NCBI GenBank assembly: GCA_003952965.2
Contig: CM025851.1
Location: 10,814,212 to 10,878,211 of the forward strand
DNA from: Morella rubra
Taxonomy: Eukaryota > Streptophyta > Magnoliopsida > Fagales > Myricaceae
Reading direction: 5' to 3'
DNA length: 64,000 nt
Part shown: positions 1-12,200 of the stretch, piece by piece
Layout of the letters: the number at the start of each line of letters is the position of its first letter
How positions within the stretch are numbered: position 1 is the stretch's first letter
Program-made: the position numbers and the translations under genes
The notes under the pieces: model-generated
Databases searched by the model: none
The model's input: the letters and a program-made list of their open reading frames with translations, nothing else
What the model was told of the DNA's origin: nothing

Positions 1-1064
1 ATGGCTAACTTGCATGTGACCATGAATTTCAAATTTTGCTCGATGGCATAACTGGGAAAAAAAAACTGAAAAAGAAAAAAAGATAAACGGGACTAACTAA
101 CGAGAAAGACTACTTTCATAGCTAATCCTTAACTCATTGAGAGAGGTCTTCTTTTGAATGTTGAGATCCCACATTACTTATGAAAATCTAATTAGAAGAT
201 TTAATAAGAGGGTTTAGATAACTTTAACTTTAAGGCATGCCTTTTGGTCTACAACTCATGTCCTCATCAATGGTGTTGTACGCGTTGATCTCAAAACATG
301 TGCGACGATAAGTCAAGAACTTACTCGTAAACATGTAAGCATGTAATAGGATTTGAACTCATGTTCACATTTAGATACGATTAATCTAATAAGTGAAAGT
401 CCGTAATTTCAACTAATCAGCTAGCGCCCTTGGCGAGGATCATCGATCACGTCTCAAGAGAAACTCTAAATAAATGTTTTAAGCCTTAGCAACTAATGAG
501 AATGGTCCAATTGGCAATAATGCCTCACTATGCTGACCCCAATAGTTGTAAAAGTTGCAAAGGCCTTAGGATTTATTGTGGCCTTTTTAGGAAGGGGGCC
601 TTCAAAATTTTCTAAACATTTGGGTTGGGCTTCATACTCGGACTCCTGGAAGAATCTCGACTGGACTTTTGGGGCCTGCCACTGAACTCCTCTTTTCTGC
701 ATAATATTTCAACCATCTTTTTGATGATATTCAAGTCTTTTGTGATGGATCCAAGACATAATATTTTAAAACAATCTCTTTTATTCTTCTCTTCTTATTT
801 TTTATTTTATTTTGCGTTGCGTCTTTTTCTTTCTTAAAAAAATTTACACATTTTTGTATTTCTTAAAAAAAAAAAATTACACTCTACACACTAAAATATC
901 TTTTTTTTAGTTGTCAGTGACGATAAAATTTGCCGTTAAGATATTTGGCTGGCTGGCTGGCAGTTGTGAGACCGTTGAAAAGCACTCTAATAACTAAGCA
1001 CAGAAAGACAGCTTGGTCCCAATTGTTCCTTTGATATTTGATTCTATATCACATCCTCGTGTTC
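1..1064. other. Intergenic, repeat-like 5' flank of the PPR gene
   Basis: No coding sequence is supported here. Positions about 130-440 read like a decayed dispersed repeat: they carry a 'gagatcccacatta' motif and 'ggatttgaactcat', both common in plant repeat families, but I could find no paired ends. T- and A-rich tracts fill 770-910. A short GGCT array (ggctggctggctggc) lies near 947-961. The promoter of the PPR gene should lie in the last few hundred bases, but no TATA box stands out. Confidence 0.4.
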
Positions 1065-2996
1065 ATGCTTCTCTGCGTAAATTCATACCAGCCATGGAAC
1101 TCGGCCCTCCCTACTCTCATTGTCCTCCCGAAGTGCAAAACTTTAAACGACGTAAATCAAATCCATGCGAGACTCGTAACAACTGGGTTTATCAAAAGCG
1201 CTTCTCTCACCACCAAGATCATCCTCCATTTCATTTCTTCGCCTCAAGCGCATCTCGTTGGATTCGCTCGCTACGTCTTTTTTATGCAGCACGCTTTTCC
1301 AACTCATAGAGAACAAGAGGATCCGTTTCTCTGGAATGCCGTTATCAAATCGTATTCTCACGGGTGTGAGCCCAGAGAAGCTTTGGTTCTGTTCTGTTTG
1401 ATGCTTCAGAATGGAGTTTGTGTGGACGAGTTCACTTTCTCTCTGGTATTGAAAGCGTGTTCTCGCCTGGGTTTGTTGAAGGAAGGCATGCAGGTTCTTG
1501 GGCTGTTGAAGAAAATGGAAATTGGTTTGGATTTGTTTTTGCAGAATTGTGTGATTGGGTGGTATTTGCGATGTGGGTTTCTTGAATTTGCTAGGCAAAT
1601 TTTTGATAGGATGCAAAAGCGGGACTCGGTTTCTTATAATTCGTTGATTGCCGGTTGTGTGAAGTGTGGGTTCATTCAATCTGCACGCGATTTGTTTGAT
1701 TGTATGCCGGGGGAGGAAAAGAATTTGATTTCTTGGAATTCAATGCTTAGTGGGTATGCGCAAGCTAAGGATGGGCTTAATATGGCATGGGATTTGTTTT
1801 CGAAAATGCCTGCTAGAGACTTGGTCTCTTGGAACACGATGATTGATGGGTGTGTAAAGCACGGGAAGATGGAAGATGCTCAATTTTTGTTTAATCGGAT
1901 GCCCAAAAAGGATGTGGTTAGTTGGGCAAATATGTTAGATGGGTATGCAAAGTTAGGATGTATTGATGTAGCTAGAAGTTTATTTGATGGAATGCCAGAA
2001 AGGGATGTTGTGGCTTGTAATGCCATGATGGCTGGCTATGTTCGAAATGGTTATTGCTTGGAAGCTGTGAAAATTTTTCAGGCTATGAAAAGTAAGAGCG
2101 AGTCACCTGATGATGCCACATTGTTGATTGTTCTTTCTGCAGTTGCCCAATTAGGACACATTGAGAAAGGGATTTCTATACATCGGTATATAGATGTAAA
2201 TGGGTTCTCTTTGAGAGGAAAAGTTGGCGTTGCTCTCATTGATATGTATTCTAAATGTGGCAGCGTAGAGGATGCTATGTCAGTCTTTGAGGATGTCAAA
2301 GAGAAAAGCCTTGAGCATTGGAATGCTATGATTGGTGGATTGGCTATTCATGGCTTCGGTGAGTTGGCTTTTGATTTGCTCGTGGAGATGGAGAAGCTTT
2401 GTATAAAACCTGATGATATTACGTTCATTGGAGTGTTAAGTGCTTGTGGCCATGCTGGCTTGGTGAAGGAAGGTCTGATGTGCTTTGAGCTTATGAGAAG
2501 AGTTCACAAGGTGGAACCAAAATTGCAACATTATGGATGCATGGTTGACATCTTTTGCCGTGCTGGGCATATAGAAGAAGCCAGGAGAATAATAGAGGAA
2601 ATGCCCATCGAGCCAAATGATGTGATTTGGAGGATTTTGCTTAGTGCTTGTATAAATCAGGACAACTTTAATAGTGGAGAGCCTGTAGCTAATCATCTAA
2701 TTAGGTTGGATTCTTCTAATCCAAGTGCTTATGTGCTTCTCTCTAACATGTATGCTGGTCAAGGTATGTGGAACGATGTTACTAGGGTTAGGACTATGCT
2801 GAAAGAAAGAAAGTTAAAGAAAATTCCTGGTTGCAGTTGGATTGAACTCGAGGGAACCGTCCATGAGTTTTTTGTTCAAGATAAGTCCCACCCTCAAGTT
2901 ACGGAGATATATGCAATGTTAGATAGTTTGTGGATTCCCAAAGCAGGGGCCACCTCTTGTAGAGGTTCTGTTGGAACTCCACTTAGCAATGGATAA
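1065..2996 (+). CDS. CRR4: PLS-class PPR protein with E domain, CRR4-like chloroplast RNA editing factor
   Basis: An intronless 643-aa pentatricopeptide repeat protein. In Arabidopsis, CRR4 is the plastid site-recognition factor that edits the ndhD start codon, which the NDH complex needs. The reading frame is open from a TTG at 1038, but the first ATG is at 1065. This start leaves 28 residues before DVNQIH, close to what I remember of Arabidopsis CRR4. Repeats run from about residue 75 (PFLWNAVIKSYSHG) to 500 with typical P, L and S forms (SWNTMIDGCVKHGKMEDA, VALIDMYSKCGSVEDA). An E domain follows (PNDVIWRILLSAC, YVLLSNMYAGQGMWNDV, IPGCSWIELEG, HEFFVQDKSHP). The protein ends in PLSNG with no DYW deaminase domain, as in CRR4, so it would need a partner deaminase. 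The N-terminus (MLLCVNSYQPW) is a short, weak transit peptide. CRR4 orthology rests on recalled similarity and on the syntenic neighbours; a paralogous E-class PPR is the alternative. Confidence 0.85.
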   Translation: MLLCVNSYQPWNSALPTLIVLPKCKTLNDVNQIHARLVTTGFIKSASLTTKIILHFISSPQAHLVGFARYVFFMQHAFPTHREQEDPFLWNAVIKSYSHGCEPREALVLFCLMLQNGVCVDEFTFSLVLKACSRLGLLKEGMQVLGLLKKMEIGLDLFLQNCVIGWYLRCGFLEFARQIFDRMQKRDSVSYNSLIAGCVKCGFIQSARDLFDCMPGEEKNLISWNSMLSGYAQAKDGLNMAWDLFSKMPARDLVSWNTMIDGCVKHGKMEDAQFLFNRMPKKDVVSWANMLDGYAKLGCIDVARSLFDGMPERDVVACNAMMAGYVRNGYCLEAVKIFQAMKSKSESPDDATLLIVLSAVAQLGHIEKGISIHRYIDVNGFSLRGKVGVALIDMYSKCGSVEDAMSVFEDVKEKSLEHWNAMIGGLAIHGFGELAFDLLVEMEKLCIKPDDITFIGVLSACGHAGLVKEGLMCFELMRRVHKVEPKLQHYGCMVDIFCRAGHIEEARRIIEEMPIEPNDVIWRILLSACINQDNFNSGEPVANHLIRLDSSNPSAYVLLSNMYAGQGMWNDVTRVRTMLKERKLKKIPGCSWIELEGTVHEFFVQDKSHPQVTEIYAMLDSLWIPKAGATSCRGSVGTPLSNG

Positions 2997-4933
2997 CAAG
3001 TATACTGCTGAATGCAACTTTGTAAAATGACACATTTGACTTTACCAACCAGGCGCAAGCTTCCATCTCCAAAGTGTCCTAGTTTCTGGAACAGGGTTCT
3101 TACAGTAAACTTGTACCTTGAAGACTCCGGAAATATCACCTGCTGCGTGGAACAACAGAGATAACTATACGTTTTGAATTACCTCTTTCGAGAAAAATGT
3201 AATTCAAAACCCTGTGCATATAAATGACAATGGAGGTAAGTATAGATTTTACTATACTTCTTTATTCTTGGACAAATAATACCAAATTATTTTATGCTGC
3301 ATTTTTTTTGTTGTTCTTTGGAGCTAAGGCCGAGGAGAATTTTTTTCTTGTCCTTCCTCTAAGCGGGCCGAGGAGGAATTTGATTGGCTTAACTTGTTCA
3401 GCCATCCAATCGCATTTTCTAAGAAATTTTTCTTTTTTTCTTTTTTCAAAGAACAATAGTAACTCCAAATTTTATTTAGAATCCTCACTTGTGGGAAGAG
3501 AATACAGAGGATACAGTGGTTGAACTCAACTCAAAGAACAAAATGAGCATAGCGAAGTTTGGGGTATTGTTGATTTATGAAGTTTTATTTGAATAAAGAA
3601 TAGATAGTTTTCTTCTTTGTTCTTCCTTCACAGTTTGCTAAAAGCGAAAAAAGTGAGCCTAACAGAGGGATTGTGAAAACCTTTTTCTTTTTAACGAAAG
3701 AACTCCTCTTATTATTTTCCTTTATAAAAAAAAAAAATCAAACACCCTAGGTTAAAATAGAGGATATAGCCTCTGAGTTTTGAAAGGAAAGATACTGGCA
3801 ATACTAAATGAAAACAAAATATGGAGAAAAGAAAAATAATAAGAAGATAAAGATTTAAAATGTTTGGTCTAAAAGATCTACTTACACTATAATAGTTTGT
3901 CATACTTTGTGATAGAGGAGGAAGTTTTCCTTATTACAAAAGCCCGTGATCTGAAGTTTAAAATAGTGAGACAAGGGTCAGCCCGTTTGATGTGGCATGT
4001 GACATGTGCCATTCAATGATTGGAAATCCATAAAAGAGCATATACTTTATTGGGCAGAGAAACCCATGTAAGAAGTTATGATTACACTTTGTTTATTCAC
4101 CGAATGACGGTCCAAAAAGTATAAGGGAAGAGAAAAGAATCAGTCCACTCAAACTAGCTCGGAGGAGAACAGTTCTGACAATGCTGGCCTTCGGTGACAG
4201 GACTGATAGGATGAAAAAGATCTAAAGATAATAGGGCCAGAAAGCTAAAAAGGGGTTTAGGCCCAAAGGAAAAAAGAAAGGGGATATAAGAGAAAAGGAG
4301 GACAAAATGAGAGGGTAAGCAGATTCACAAGACAACTCACTCTTTTACTCTCTCTCTCATAATTAAACTGGTAAACAAAAGATATAGAAAATATCGACTG
4401 ACTATGGCATGGGAGAAATTCACCTACAGGAAGGACTCCGAGTTCTAACTTATTTTCTTTACTTGTAGGAGGAATGAAGGAGAGTTCAAGTCTTTCAACT
4501 CGTCCCAAGCGCTGGATTTCAAATTTAGCTCCCTCGAGTTTTCAGCCCAGTAGATACTATGATAGACCGGTTAAAAATATCTCCATCTTTTTTTTATTAT
4601 ACAAAGTATAAAATTAATTATAATATTATTTTTAACAAGGTTGATTTCGCAGAAAAAATGACCAAAAAAAACCATGCCTCATTTGAGATGGTTCATCATG
4701 CGATAGAATGCAGACTTGAAAAACGACGTAATTATCCGCTAATGGGCGAGAAGAAGCAAGATTTGAAGGGTAGTTCAGAAGCAACGGGTGGTTGTGCACA
4801 CGAGCAATCAAAACCACGAAGTTTGAACTTAAAGGGTCATCGAAACTTGCAACGCCAGGGTGGCCAAGCGGACCAAGGCCACTAATCCCTGTGCCACTTT
4901 TGTCACTTCCCATTAGGAAATTTTTTTTTTGTT

Positions 4934-4965
<32 letters not shown>

Positions 4966-5881
4966 GGTGTTCTGGGGAGATTCAGTGCTGACCCTGAGAA
5001 CAGTACTTGATTTTAAAACACAGTTTGAATGAATATGATAATTTAAATTGAGAAACAGAAAAGAGCGAAAGCGCTAAAGCCACTTTCAGTATTCGGCAGC
5101 TTTTTTGTTTTGTTTTTTTTTTTTTTTTTTTTGTGATCAATGTTTGGCAGCTTGTTTGCTTTCATGAATGGAACATAGCTGAGATGTTATGTCCGCCAGT
5201 TACATGCCATACGACACCACAAAAGCCAAAATGCCAACCACTACGAGAATATGGAGCCAAAACCGTGGAAAGTGACATTCTGGTTGGAAGAAGGGAGCAT
5301 GGAATTGCTGAACTGCCTTGCTTCCAAGACACTTTTGTCCATTTTCTATTGGCCGTGTCGCCCATGTCCAGTTCTAGAATCTTTTTCTGCGAGTCACATG
5401 TTGGGGAAACAACATTTTGGAATCTGGTGTTGATTAATTTCATTACCCTGAAAAAAGAAAATGCTTTTGAAGTAGCATCTCCAATTGGGTCAACGGCTCG
5501 CCATGCACCGAAATGGAGAAGGTTAGAAGCGATTTACTGCGTTGGAAAACAGCAACACAAACAAGAAAGGAGAAAACCTTAAACCCTGATGATATATACT
5601 ATAGTAGGAAACCTGCCTTATGGCTAAAATTTAATACAGATAATTAAAGGAAAAATCCCCCAACTAACATCACTTCAGCAGTTCAGCTCATCTGCCCACT
5701 CACTCAAGATCCGGTACAAACAATCCACAAGTTCAGTCATTGAGCTAATAACTCAACTGTTAGAAGGAACGTGAAAACAAGAGCTTGCGGATCAGTCAGC
5801 AGTTAGTAATAGCCTCATCTTTTTTCTCCTTTTGTCTTTCATCATCACAGCGGGAGATAATCAAGAACTGCTAATGGAAGC
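2997..5881. other. Intergenic between two gene 3' ends
   Basis: The CRR4-like gene and the LRR kinase converge on this stretch, so both 3' UTRs lie in it. The ORFs present are short, show no recognisable domain and change frame without splice logic. Homopolymer tracts occur at 4921-4967 and 5108-5132. A tRNA-Leu-like 5' half at about 4852-4882 does not fold into a full tRNA. Confidence 0.4.
4945..4967. repeat. Poly-G tract (23 G) preceded by poly-T
   Basis: A T-rich run at about 4920-4944 passes directly into 23 consecutive G. Tracts like this are length-unstable and hard to sequence, so the exact length is unreliable. Confidence 0.9.
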
Positions 5882-8800
5882 TCATAGATCTCGAATTACA
5901 CTTTCAATGGATGGCCGTTGGTTAGGAGATTCATGGGTGCAAAGCAGTGCAATTCTGCCAAGTTTAGCTGCTTCTGGTTCCGAGAACTTCCCCTCAAGGT
6001 TTGCATCAACAAAATCTTCAAATCGGCCCAATTCTGCCCCCTGGGAAGTCAACTGGGTGATTATACGCTTTCCAGTGAGGACTTGAAACATTATCATCCC
6101 AAATGCATATATGTCACTCTTTCCAGTGAAACGACCCGTGTTTGTGTATTCTGGAGCAAGGTATCCCATGGCAGCACTGGATTTGAGCGTGGAGAAGACA
6201 ATGTCATCTGCAAGGAGTTTGTGCAGGCCCGAGTCGGAGAGCAAGGGGTTATACCATCCATCGATGAGCACTTTCTCAGCTGATATATTCTGGTGAACTA
6301 TAGCATGTTTGTTTCCTCCATTACCATGCAAATAGCCAATACCTGATCAAGAAGAGACATTGAAATAGAGTGTAGAGAATGTAAAACAAGGTAATGAACC
6401 CGAAAGAAAGCAAATAAGATTCTTGGCTGTATTTGTTTACAGTAGCAACACCAAAGCTGCAAGAAATAAGCTTGACAACTGTGTCACTCTTAAGGAGATC
6501 TTTTCTAAAACTTCTCACTTCTTTCCAAAGTAGGTCTCATTTCCTTTTCAGATATGCTTATATTATCAAACAGCTCTGAAAAGTATTGTAACAACTAAGA
6601 CAACTGATTTCAAACGCATAGAATTGTCTGGTTTTTCAAACATCCATATATTTTGTTGAGCGCTTCTAAATGCATTTCCAAACCAGAGTTGATTAATTGT
6701 GGATGCAGCAATTCCACAGTAGAAAATGAATTGAACAAGACAAAATGTTCTCTTACTACCCCCAATTTTCTCACCCAACCTCCGAAACAAACAAGTAAAC
6801 AGTAATAACTTCTAAACAAGAAGGCAGATCGAACCTTTGGCAATGCCCTTGATAATAGAGACTCTGGCGGACCATTCAAGAACCTTCCCGTTGCCAGCCT
6901 TAACATCAAGGTACCCTAACAAATTTCCATTTGGGACAAAATCATAGATAAGAAAGCACTCCCCCCTGCCTTTGGAACAGCAAAAGCCTCTCAGCCTAAC
7001 AAGATTTTCATGTTTCAGTGAGGTCAATATCTTCAACCCCTTCAAGAACTCAGCTTCATCAGACTTGCAGCTTGTCTTGGCAATGCACTTTATAGCAACA
7101 ACGGACCCATCCCTAAGGATTCCCTTGTATATAGCAGAGAAGTTACTCTTCCCCAACAAATTTACCTCTGAGAAGCACTGAGTTGCCCGCTCTATGTCCT
7201 CTAAATTGTACATGAAGCTTTCAAGAACTTCCTGAGAGAACCCACTTCGACCTTTAGCCAAGGGGTCCCATCCATTAGAGTACTCGAGACTGATGAGAGG
7301 AGAGGCACTCTTCCTAGAAACTTCCTTGACCTGGTCAGTGCTAAGCCGGCTATCTGAGGAGTCAAAGGCACTTCCAATTTTCTGTTTTTGCCGACGGTAC
7401 CATGCAAATGCGAGCAGTCCACTAATAGCAAAAACAATAATAACTCCAATCAACCCAAAAACTAGACCCCTTAGTGGGGACTTTGATGGTTTTGAACACT
7501 GGGTTTTGCTGCAATCAGACTTTAAGGGCACTGATTCCGGGAGAGTTTTAGCAGAAAGGTTCCCAGGTTCAAATGGTTCCGGTCTGTTTGGGTTTAGACC
7601 AGCAGTAGCTTTGCAAACATTTAGGTCAGGAAGCCCAACGCCACATAATCCTGGGTTGTTCTTGTACTGGAATCCACCGTTCAGTCTCTTCAAAGCTGAG
7701 TTTTCATCCACAAGGCCATAAGAATAACATTTAAAATTTTACCACCTTGATTTTTCAAAAACATCTACATAGAAAGCACTAGTGGGCAAGAGGGTATCAC
7801 CTGGAGGGACCACTCCTAAGAGAGAGTTGTTTCGTACGTCAAGAACTTTTAGCATGGGAGCATTACCTAATCTTACCGGAATAGAGCCAAAAAAGTTATT
7901 AAAGCTCAAATCCAGCCTCGTTAACATCTGCAAACCACCCAAACTTGCAGGGATTGCGCCAGTCAATTGATTATATTGCAATGCAAGAACACTAAGCCTC
8001 CACATATTTCCTAGTTGTGTTGGCATGCTCCCAGTCAACTTGTTGTAACACAGCTGCAAAACTGCAAGCAGAGAAAGCCAGATTGGAATTTTGTCAGTTG
8101 TATTTAATTATCGAGTTTCTGCAAGTAACGCGAAATTTGTGACTCTGTTCAACCCGGATGAGCCGGTTAAGGATGTTACACATTACACAGAAACGAAACT
8201 TTCTACAGACTCATTCTATTCTATATGTATCCTCGAGGAGCAGATTTAGACACCTTGCACTCAGACACAATCGCCTATAAAGGCAAGAATGCACCCAGCA
8301 AGAATGAGAAACAGTTCACTGTACCCAGTTCTAGCTTTATCTCTACTCGTTAGAATTCCGAGGCCGGAAATGACCCAAAAGACACAAATGTCACACCAGA
8401 TTAAGAACAGCCCAGTGGATAGAAGAAGAGAGTAGGGATTGGAGAAGAAGACAGACTAGAAAGGATTAAAACTTTTCAAGCACACAACTAGGCCTCTAAA
8501 TCCCAAAGGTTAAGGAGAACGATATGTGACATGCTGGATGGAACAAAGTCGGTGTCTACAAATTAAACCCAGATTAAGGAAGATCCACACGCTCAAGCCT
8601 GGTCTACGGTAGGTTCTACTATTCTTACATTGAAACGGAAATTATTCAACTTCTTCTTTCAAAACATGCAAGGACAAAAATCGCAAATTTACAGGAATAT
8701 CACATATAAACCAAGCGCCCCCCCCCCCCCCCAAAAAAAAAAAAAAAAAGCACTCACCACATAGAGAGAGTCTGAGAGAGCAAAAAATGGAAATTTAACA

Positions 8801-9259
8801 TCTTCTCAAGACAAAAATTCAAAACCAACCTTCAAGACTAGACATGTTGCCAAGTTCAGGAGGAATTTCTCCAGACAGATTATTGACATTGAGATACAAA
8901 TCACTGAGCTGGGTCAACCGGGCAACCTCCACTGGTATTTTCCCAGTCAGAGCATTGAAGTGCAAGTACAACCCAGTCAAGCTCTTGAGCTCAGCCAAGG
9001 CATCAGGTATTGTACCCGAAAGGCCCTTTCCTTGCAAAGAGATATTGGCCACAAGGCCTTTTTCGTTGCATGCCACGCCTTCGAAAGAGCCACTGCACGG
9101 GTCAGTATCCGGGGTCCATGAAGTCAAGACCTTGCTCTGAGGATCCAGAGAGGCCTTAATCGCCATGAGAGTGGGAAGCTCCGTCAGCGAAGAAATGGAG
9201 GGTGACGGAAAGAGGAAAAGGACGCAGAGAGAAAACAGGAGGCTGAGAGAAGGAGGCAT
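5882..9259 (-). CDS. LRR receptor-like protein kinase, probable pseudokinase (At2g45340/At5g51560 type)
   Basis: Four exons: 8830-9259, 7801-8061, 6835-7695 and 5882-6342. All have GT-AG borders and join in frame to 2013 nt, 670 aa. Order: signal peptide (about 1-22), LRR N-terminal cap with a DPCSGSFEGVAC motif, about six LRRs, a linker with NNPGLCG, a transmembrane helix at about 307-329, then a kinase-like domain. VAIK lysine 433 is present. The catalytic loop HRD is replaced by HQN (534-536), the metal-binding DFG by DSG (554-556), and the glycine loop reads GKSNFS instead of GxGxxG. This predicts a plasma-membrane receptor that signals without its own phosphotransfer. The same HQN pattern is what I recall for the Arabidopsis family, so it is ancestral, not local decay. 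Intron 1 (8062-8829) holds a C15A17 homopolymer pair. The ligand is unknown. Confidence 0.88.
8718..8749. repeat. Poly-C/poly-A tract in LRR kinase intron 1
   Basis: About 15 C followed by 17 A on the + strand, inside intron 1 of the receptor kinase. Its length is likely unstable. Confidence 0.9.
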
Positions 9260-12200
9260 TCTTGTTCGAGGGAAAATTAGAGAAAATCTGAAGGAAAAGT
9301 GTGAGACTTTCTGGGTTTAAGGCAAAGGTCAGAGCTTTCCTGTAGGAAGTGTAGAAAACTGGGAGTTTGGGGAGAAAGGTCGGGACTTTCAGTCTTACTT
9401 TCCCGTTGCTGTTGGGTTCAAAGGTTTGGAAGTCGAGAGCGGTATGTAAACAGAAAAATCTCAGAAGATTGCAAAGGTATTTTTTTTTTCTCTCACTAGA
9501 TAACTGAGGTATGTTTGGTTTGAAGGAAACGTGAAGAAAATAGGAGGGAAAGTTTGGAGGAGTCTTCCTATTCCGGGTGCATGGGGAAATGTGTAGGATT
9601 TGAAGTGAACGTGAAGTGGAATGAAACTGTAAAAAGTCTCCTCGCAAGGAAAATGACAAAAGGTGAAGATGAGTGGGCGAAAGACCAGTTTGGGAGAGTG
9701 CTCCGAATCTCAGTGGGAGCCGTGCATCGGTTTTAACACTTACACACGGAACTGGCACAATACAAGTAGATATAAGTGCTTTTTAACCCCACCACCACTG
9801 TAATTTATTTTTGAATTATATTATTACGCCTCCAAATTTTGCACATGCAGATGCCCACAGATGAATCGATTATCCTTTTCTTTTTTTTCTTTTTTCATAT
9901 CAGCTCACTTTGCCACCAAAATGTGATAGTTTAATGGTTGAAAACATCCACTTTCATTTATGAATGAATCTAAATTTCATTGTCTGTAAATGAATCTGAA
10001 TCTGAATTCTTTGATTTAATTGATGGTTGATTTATAAAATCAGTTCAAATATTTGAGAATTATTCTTAATGTTAAAACGTTGTCGTGTATTTAAATTGAG
10101 TCAGATTTGTTCAAATTTAGTACATAAGAATTTTCCAAAACTTTCTCCAGTTACCCAAACAAAAGCATATCAGCTAACCTTTTTCAGTTTAAAGAGTCAT
10201 AGGCTTAGGCCTAAATCCATGGGACCAAAAAAATGATGACAACTTTCCATCAAAATTGGTTTGAGAATTGAGATAGAACCTGAGGAGTAATGCCTTTATT
10301 CCGTTCCCCACTTCACCCCCTTCTTTTTTATTAATTGGAAGCTATGTATATTAAATGCCAAAGTAACTTCCCTTTAGGATTTTGTCTAAAAAGAGGTTGC
10401 AGAACCATCGTACTGGGATGCTCTCATGCTTGCTTAGAAAGCAACCGACATGCATTCCTCTCGTGCTCCTAGACTCCTAGCAAACTCATTTTCACCAAAC
10501 CAAAATCTGCTGTATTAGTTGGTCGCAGCTCACATCCTCTTTGTAATCTACTGGCGTCGTCAACGAGGAATCATTATACATCACACACTTTAGACCACCA
10601 TATTTTCTCTGTAGTCCTTCAAACCTTTCTTCTAAAATCTGAAATCAATCCCCAGTCATGAGGATCGTAAAATCATTCTGCTTGTGGTAGCTTAAATTGC
10701 AAATAAGCATGATAAGAACAGGCCAAACAAGTGGAAAAATAGTCACTAGAGCTGACAAAATTTGAACAAAAAGCCCGAGAGAGTTGGGCGATGGCCACCC
10801 ACTTTCAAAGCCAACATCATGCAATCTTTAGAAAGATGATCATGATGGTGCTTGATTTCCTTAACCAACTTCATTGGAAAGAATGGAGGGAGGGGGGAAA
10901 GGTCGAATGGCCCATACTCGGATATTGATATGATTAGATTCCCTGGGGACTGAATCAACTGCAAAAGTTTGGTGAAAAATTCAATGTTTTTTCCAGTGCA
11001 CCAGCAGCTCTAGGCCGTCTCATTCATTTCAAAGCAACAGAAACCAGGGACTCGGGGACAGATCATGTTGATACTGGCATGAAAGCTTCAAAGTTCATTG
11101 CAGTGAAACAGATCGCCTTCAGCAACATCACCAGAAGCATTCTTATATATGTATATATATAGTCTAAAAGCTTCTTCTTGTAATCATCTTTGTATACAGC
11201 AGCAGCTAATTGTTATTGTCCCTGTTCTTTCTGTACTAGGAATTGAGGATGGTCTTGAGTTGGTTTTGTCTCAAAGTCCTGAAATTTAATCTGGATGTCT
11301 TGGATGATATCACGGGTAATGTACTCTACCATCTAACAGACAATTGTCTTGACGAAAATTTGAGATTATCCTTTTGCTGAAAAGTATATTTCCAACTGAC
11401 ATTCATGGTAGAAGTCTGTGGGAGATATGGAATTGCAGGAGGGAAGCCATACTCTGTAATCTTGGAGTGATAATATTAACAAGCCCCTCCAAACTCTGTT
11501 GTCTTTCTTATATTTTGTGATTTTATCTCTATAGAAGGATTTCAGATGGTATGGATAATGGGTCATCTTCTCTTTATTTATTTATTGATTTATCTTGTAC
11601 GTCTTCCTTATGTCATTAACACGTATCTATGTCCCCCCAAAAAAAAGAAAAAAAGAAAAGGGCCAGACACACAGACAGGAGACAGATACGTACATAACTG
11701 TACGTTTCAAACATGTGAGGGGATCATGAAATCCTGCTGAATTTCACAAGTAATGCAGGGGGAAAAAAGACACGAAAGAATGGCACACATTGCTGCATGG
11801 AATAACTATTGATCTTTTCTTAACTGGGAGGGAAACTAGATCTGATCAGGTACAGAAACAAGTAGCCGTCTGATTTAGATATTTGAACATCTTGGGGCCC
11901 AAACCCATTATCGAGCTACATTCAAACTTTGGTTTTGCTATCTCCAGTTCAACTGAAAAGATTAAAAGCTCCATGTGAACTTGGAACATATGTTTTGCAG
12001 TCTTCTGTATGCAAGGACAAAGGCTCCAGCGGGCATCTGTGGAGCCCTTGGTCACGGAAAAGAGAAATGGACTCTGCTCACTCTCACTCTGTCGTGTACC
12101 ATTTTCACATTAATAGGTAGCACCAGGACACGAGGATTTCAATGGACACCCCCAGGTTCTCAGCTATGCTGCCCGGTACAATGATTGTGTACCAATCGAG

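Noticed and set aside
160..175. USE-like gatcccacatta suggesting an snRNA promoter
   Set aside because: There is no TATA box at the right spacing and no snRNA sequence after it. The motif is also common in plant repeats.
1038..1064. Nine-codon N-terminal extension of the PPR protein
   Set aside because: It begins with TTG; the first ATG is at 1065 and matches the family length.
1143..1679. 178-codon minus-strand ORF
   Set aside because: It lies wholly opposite the PPR coding sequence and shows no domain.
4852..4882. tRNA-Leu-like start (gccagggtggccaagcggac)
   Set aside because: It resembles the acceptor and D arm, but no anticodon arm or GTTCGAATCC-type T arm follows within 90 bp.
9156..9758. 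200-codon minus-strand ORF over the LRR kinase start
   Set aside because: It overlaps the signal-peptide exon in another frame and covers the 5' leader; low-complexity F/S/L-rich composition.
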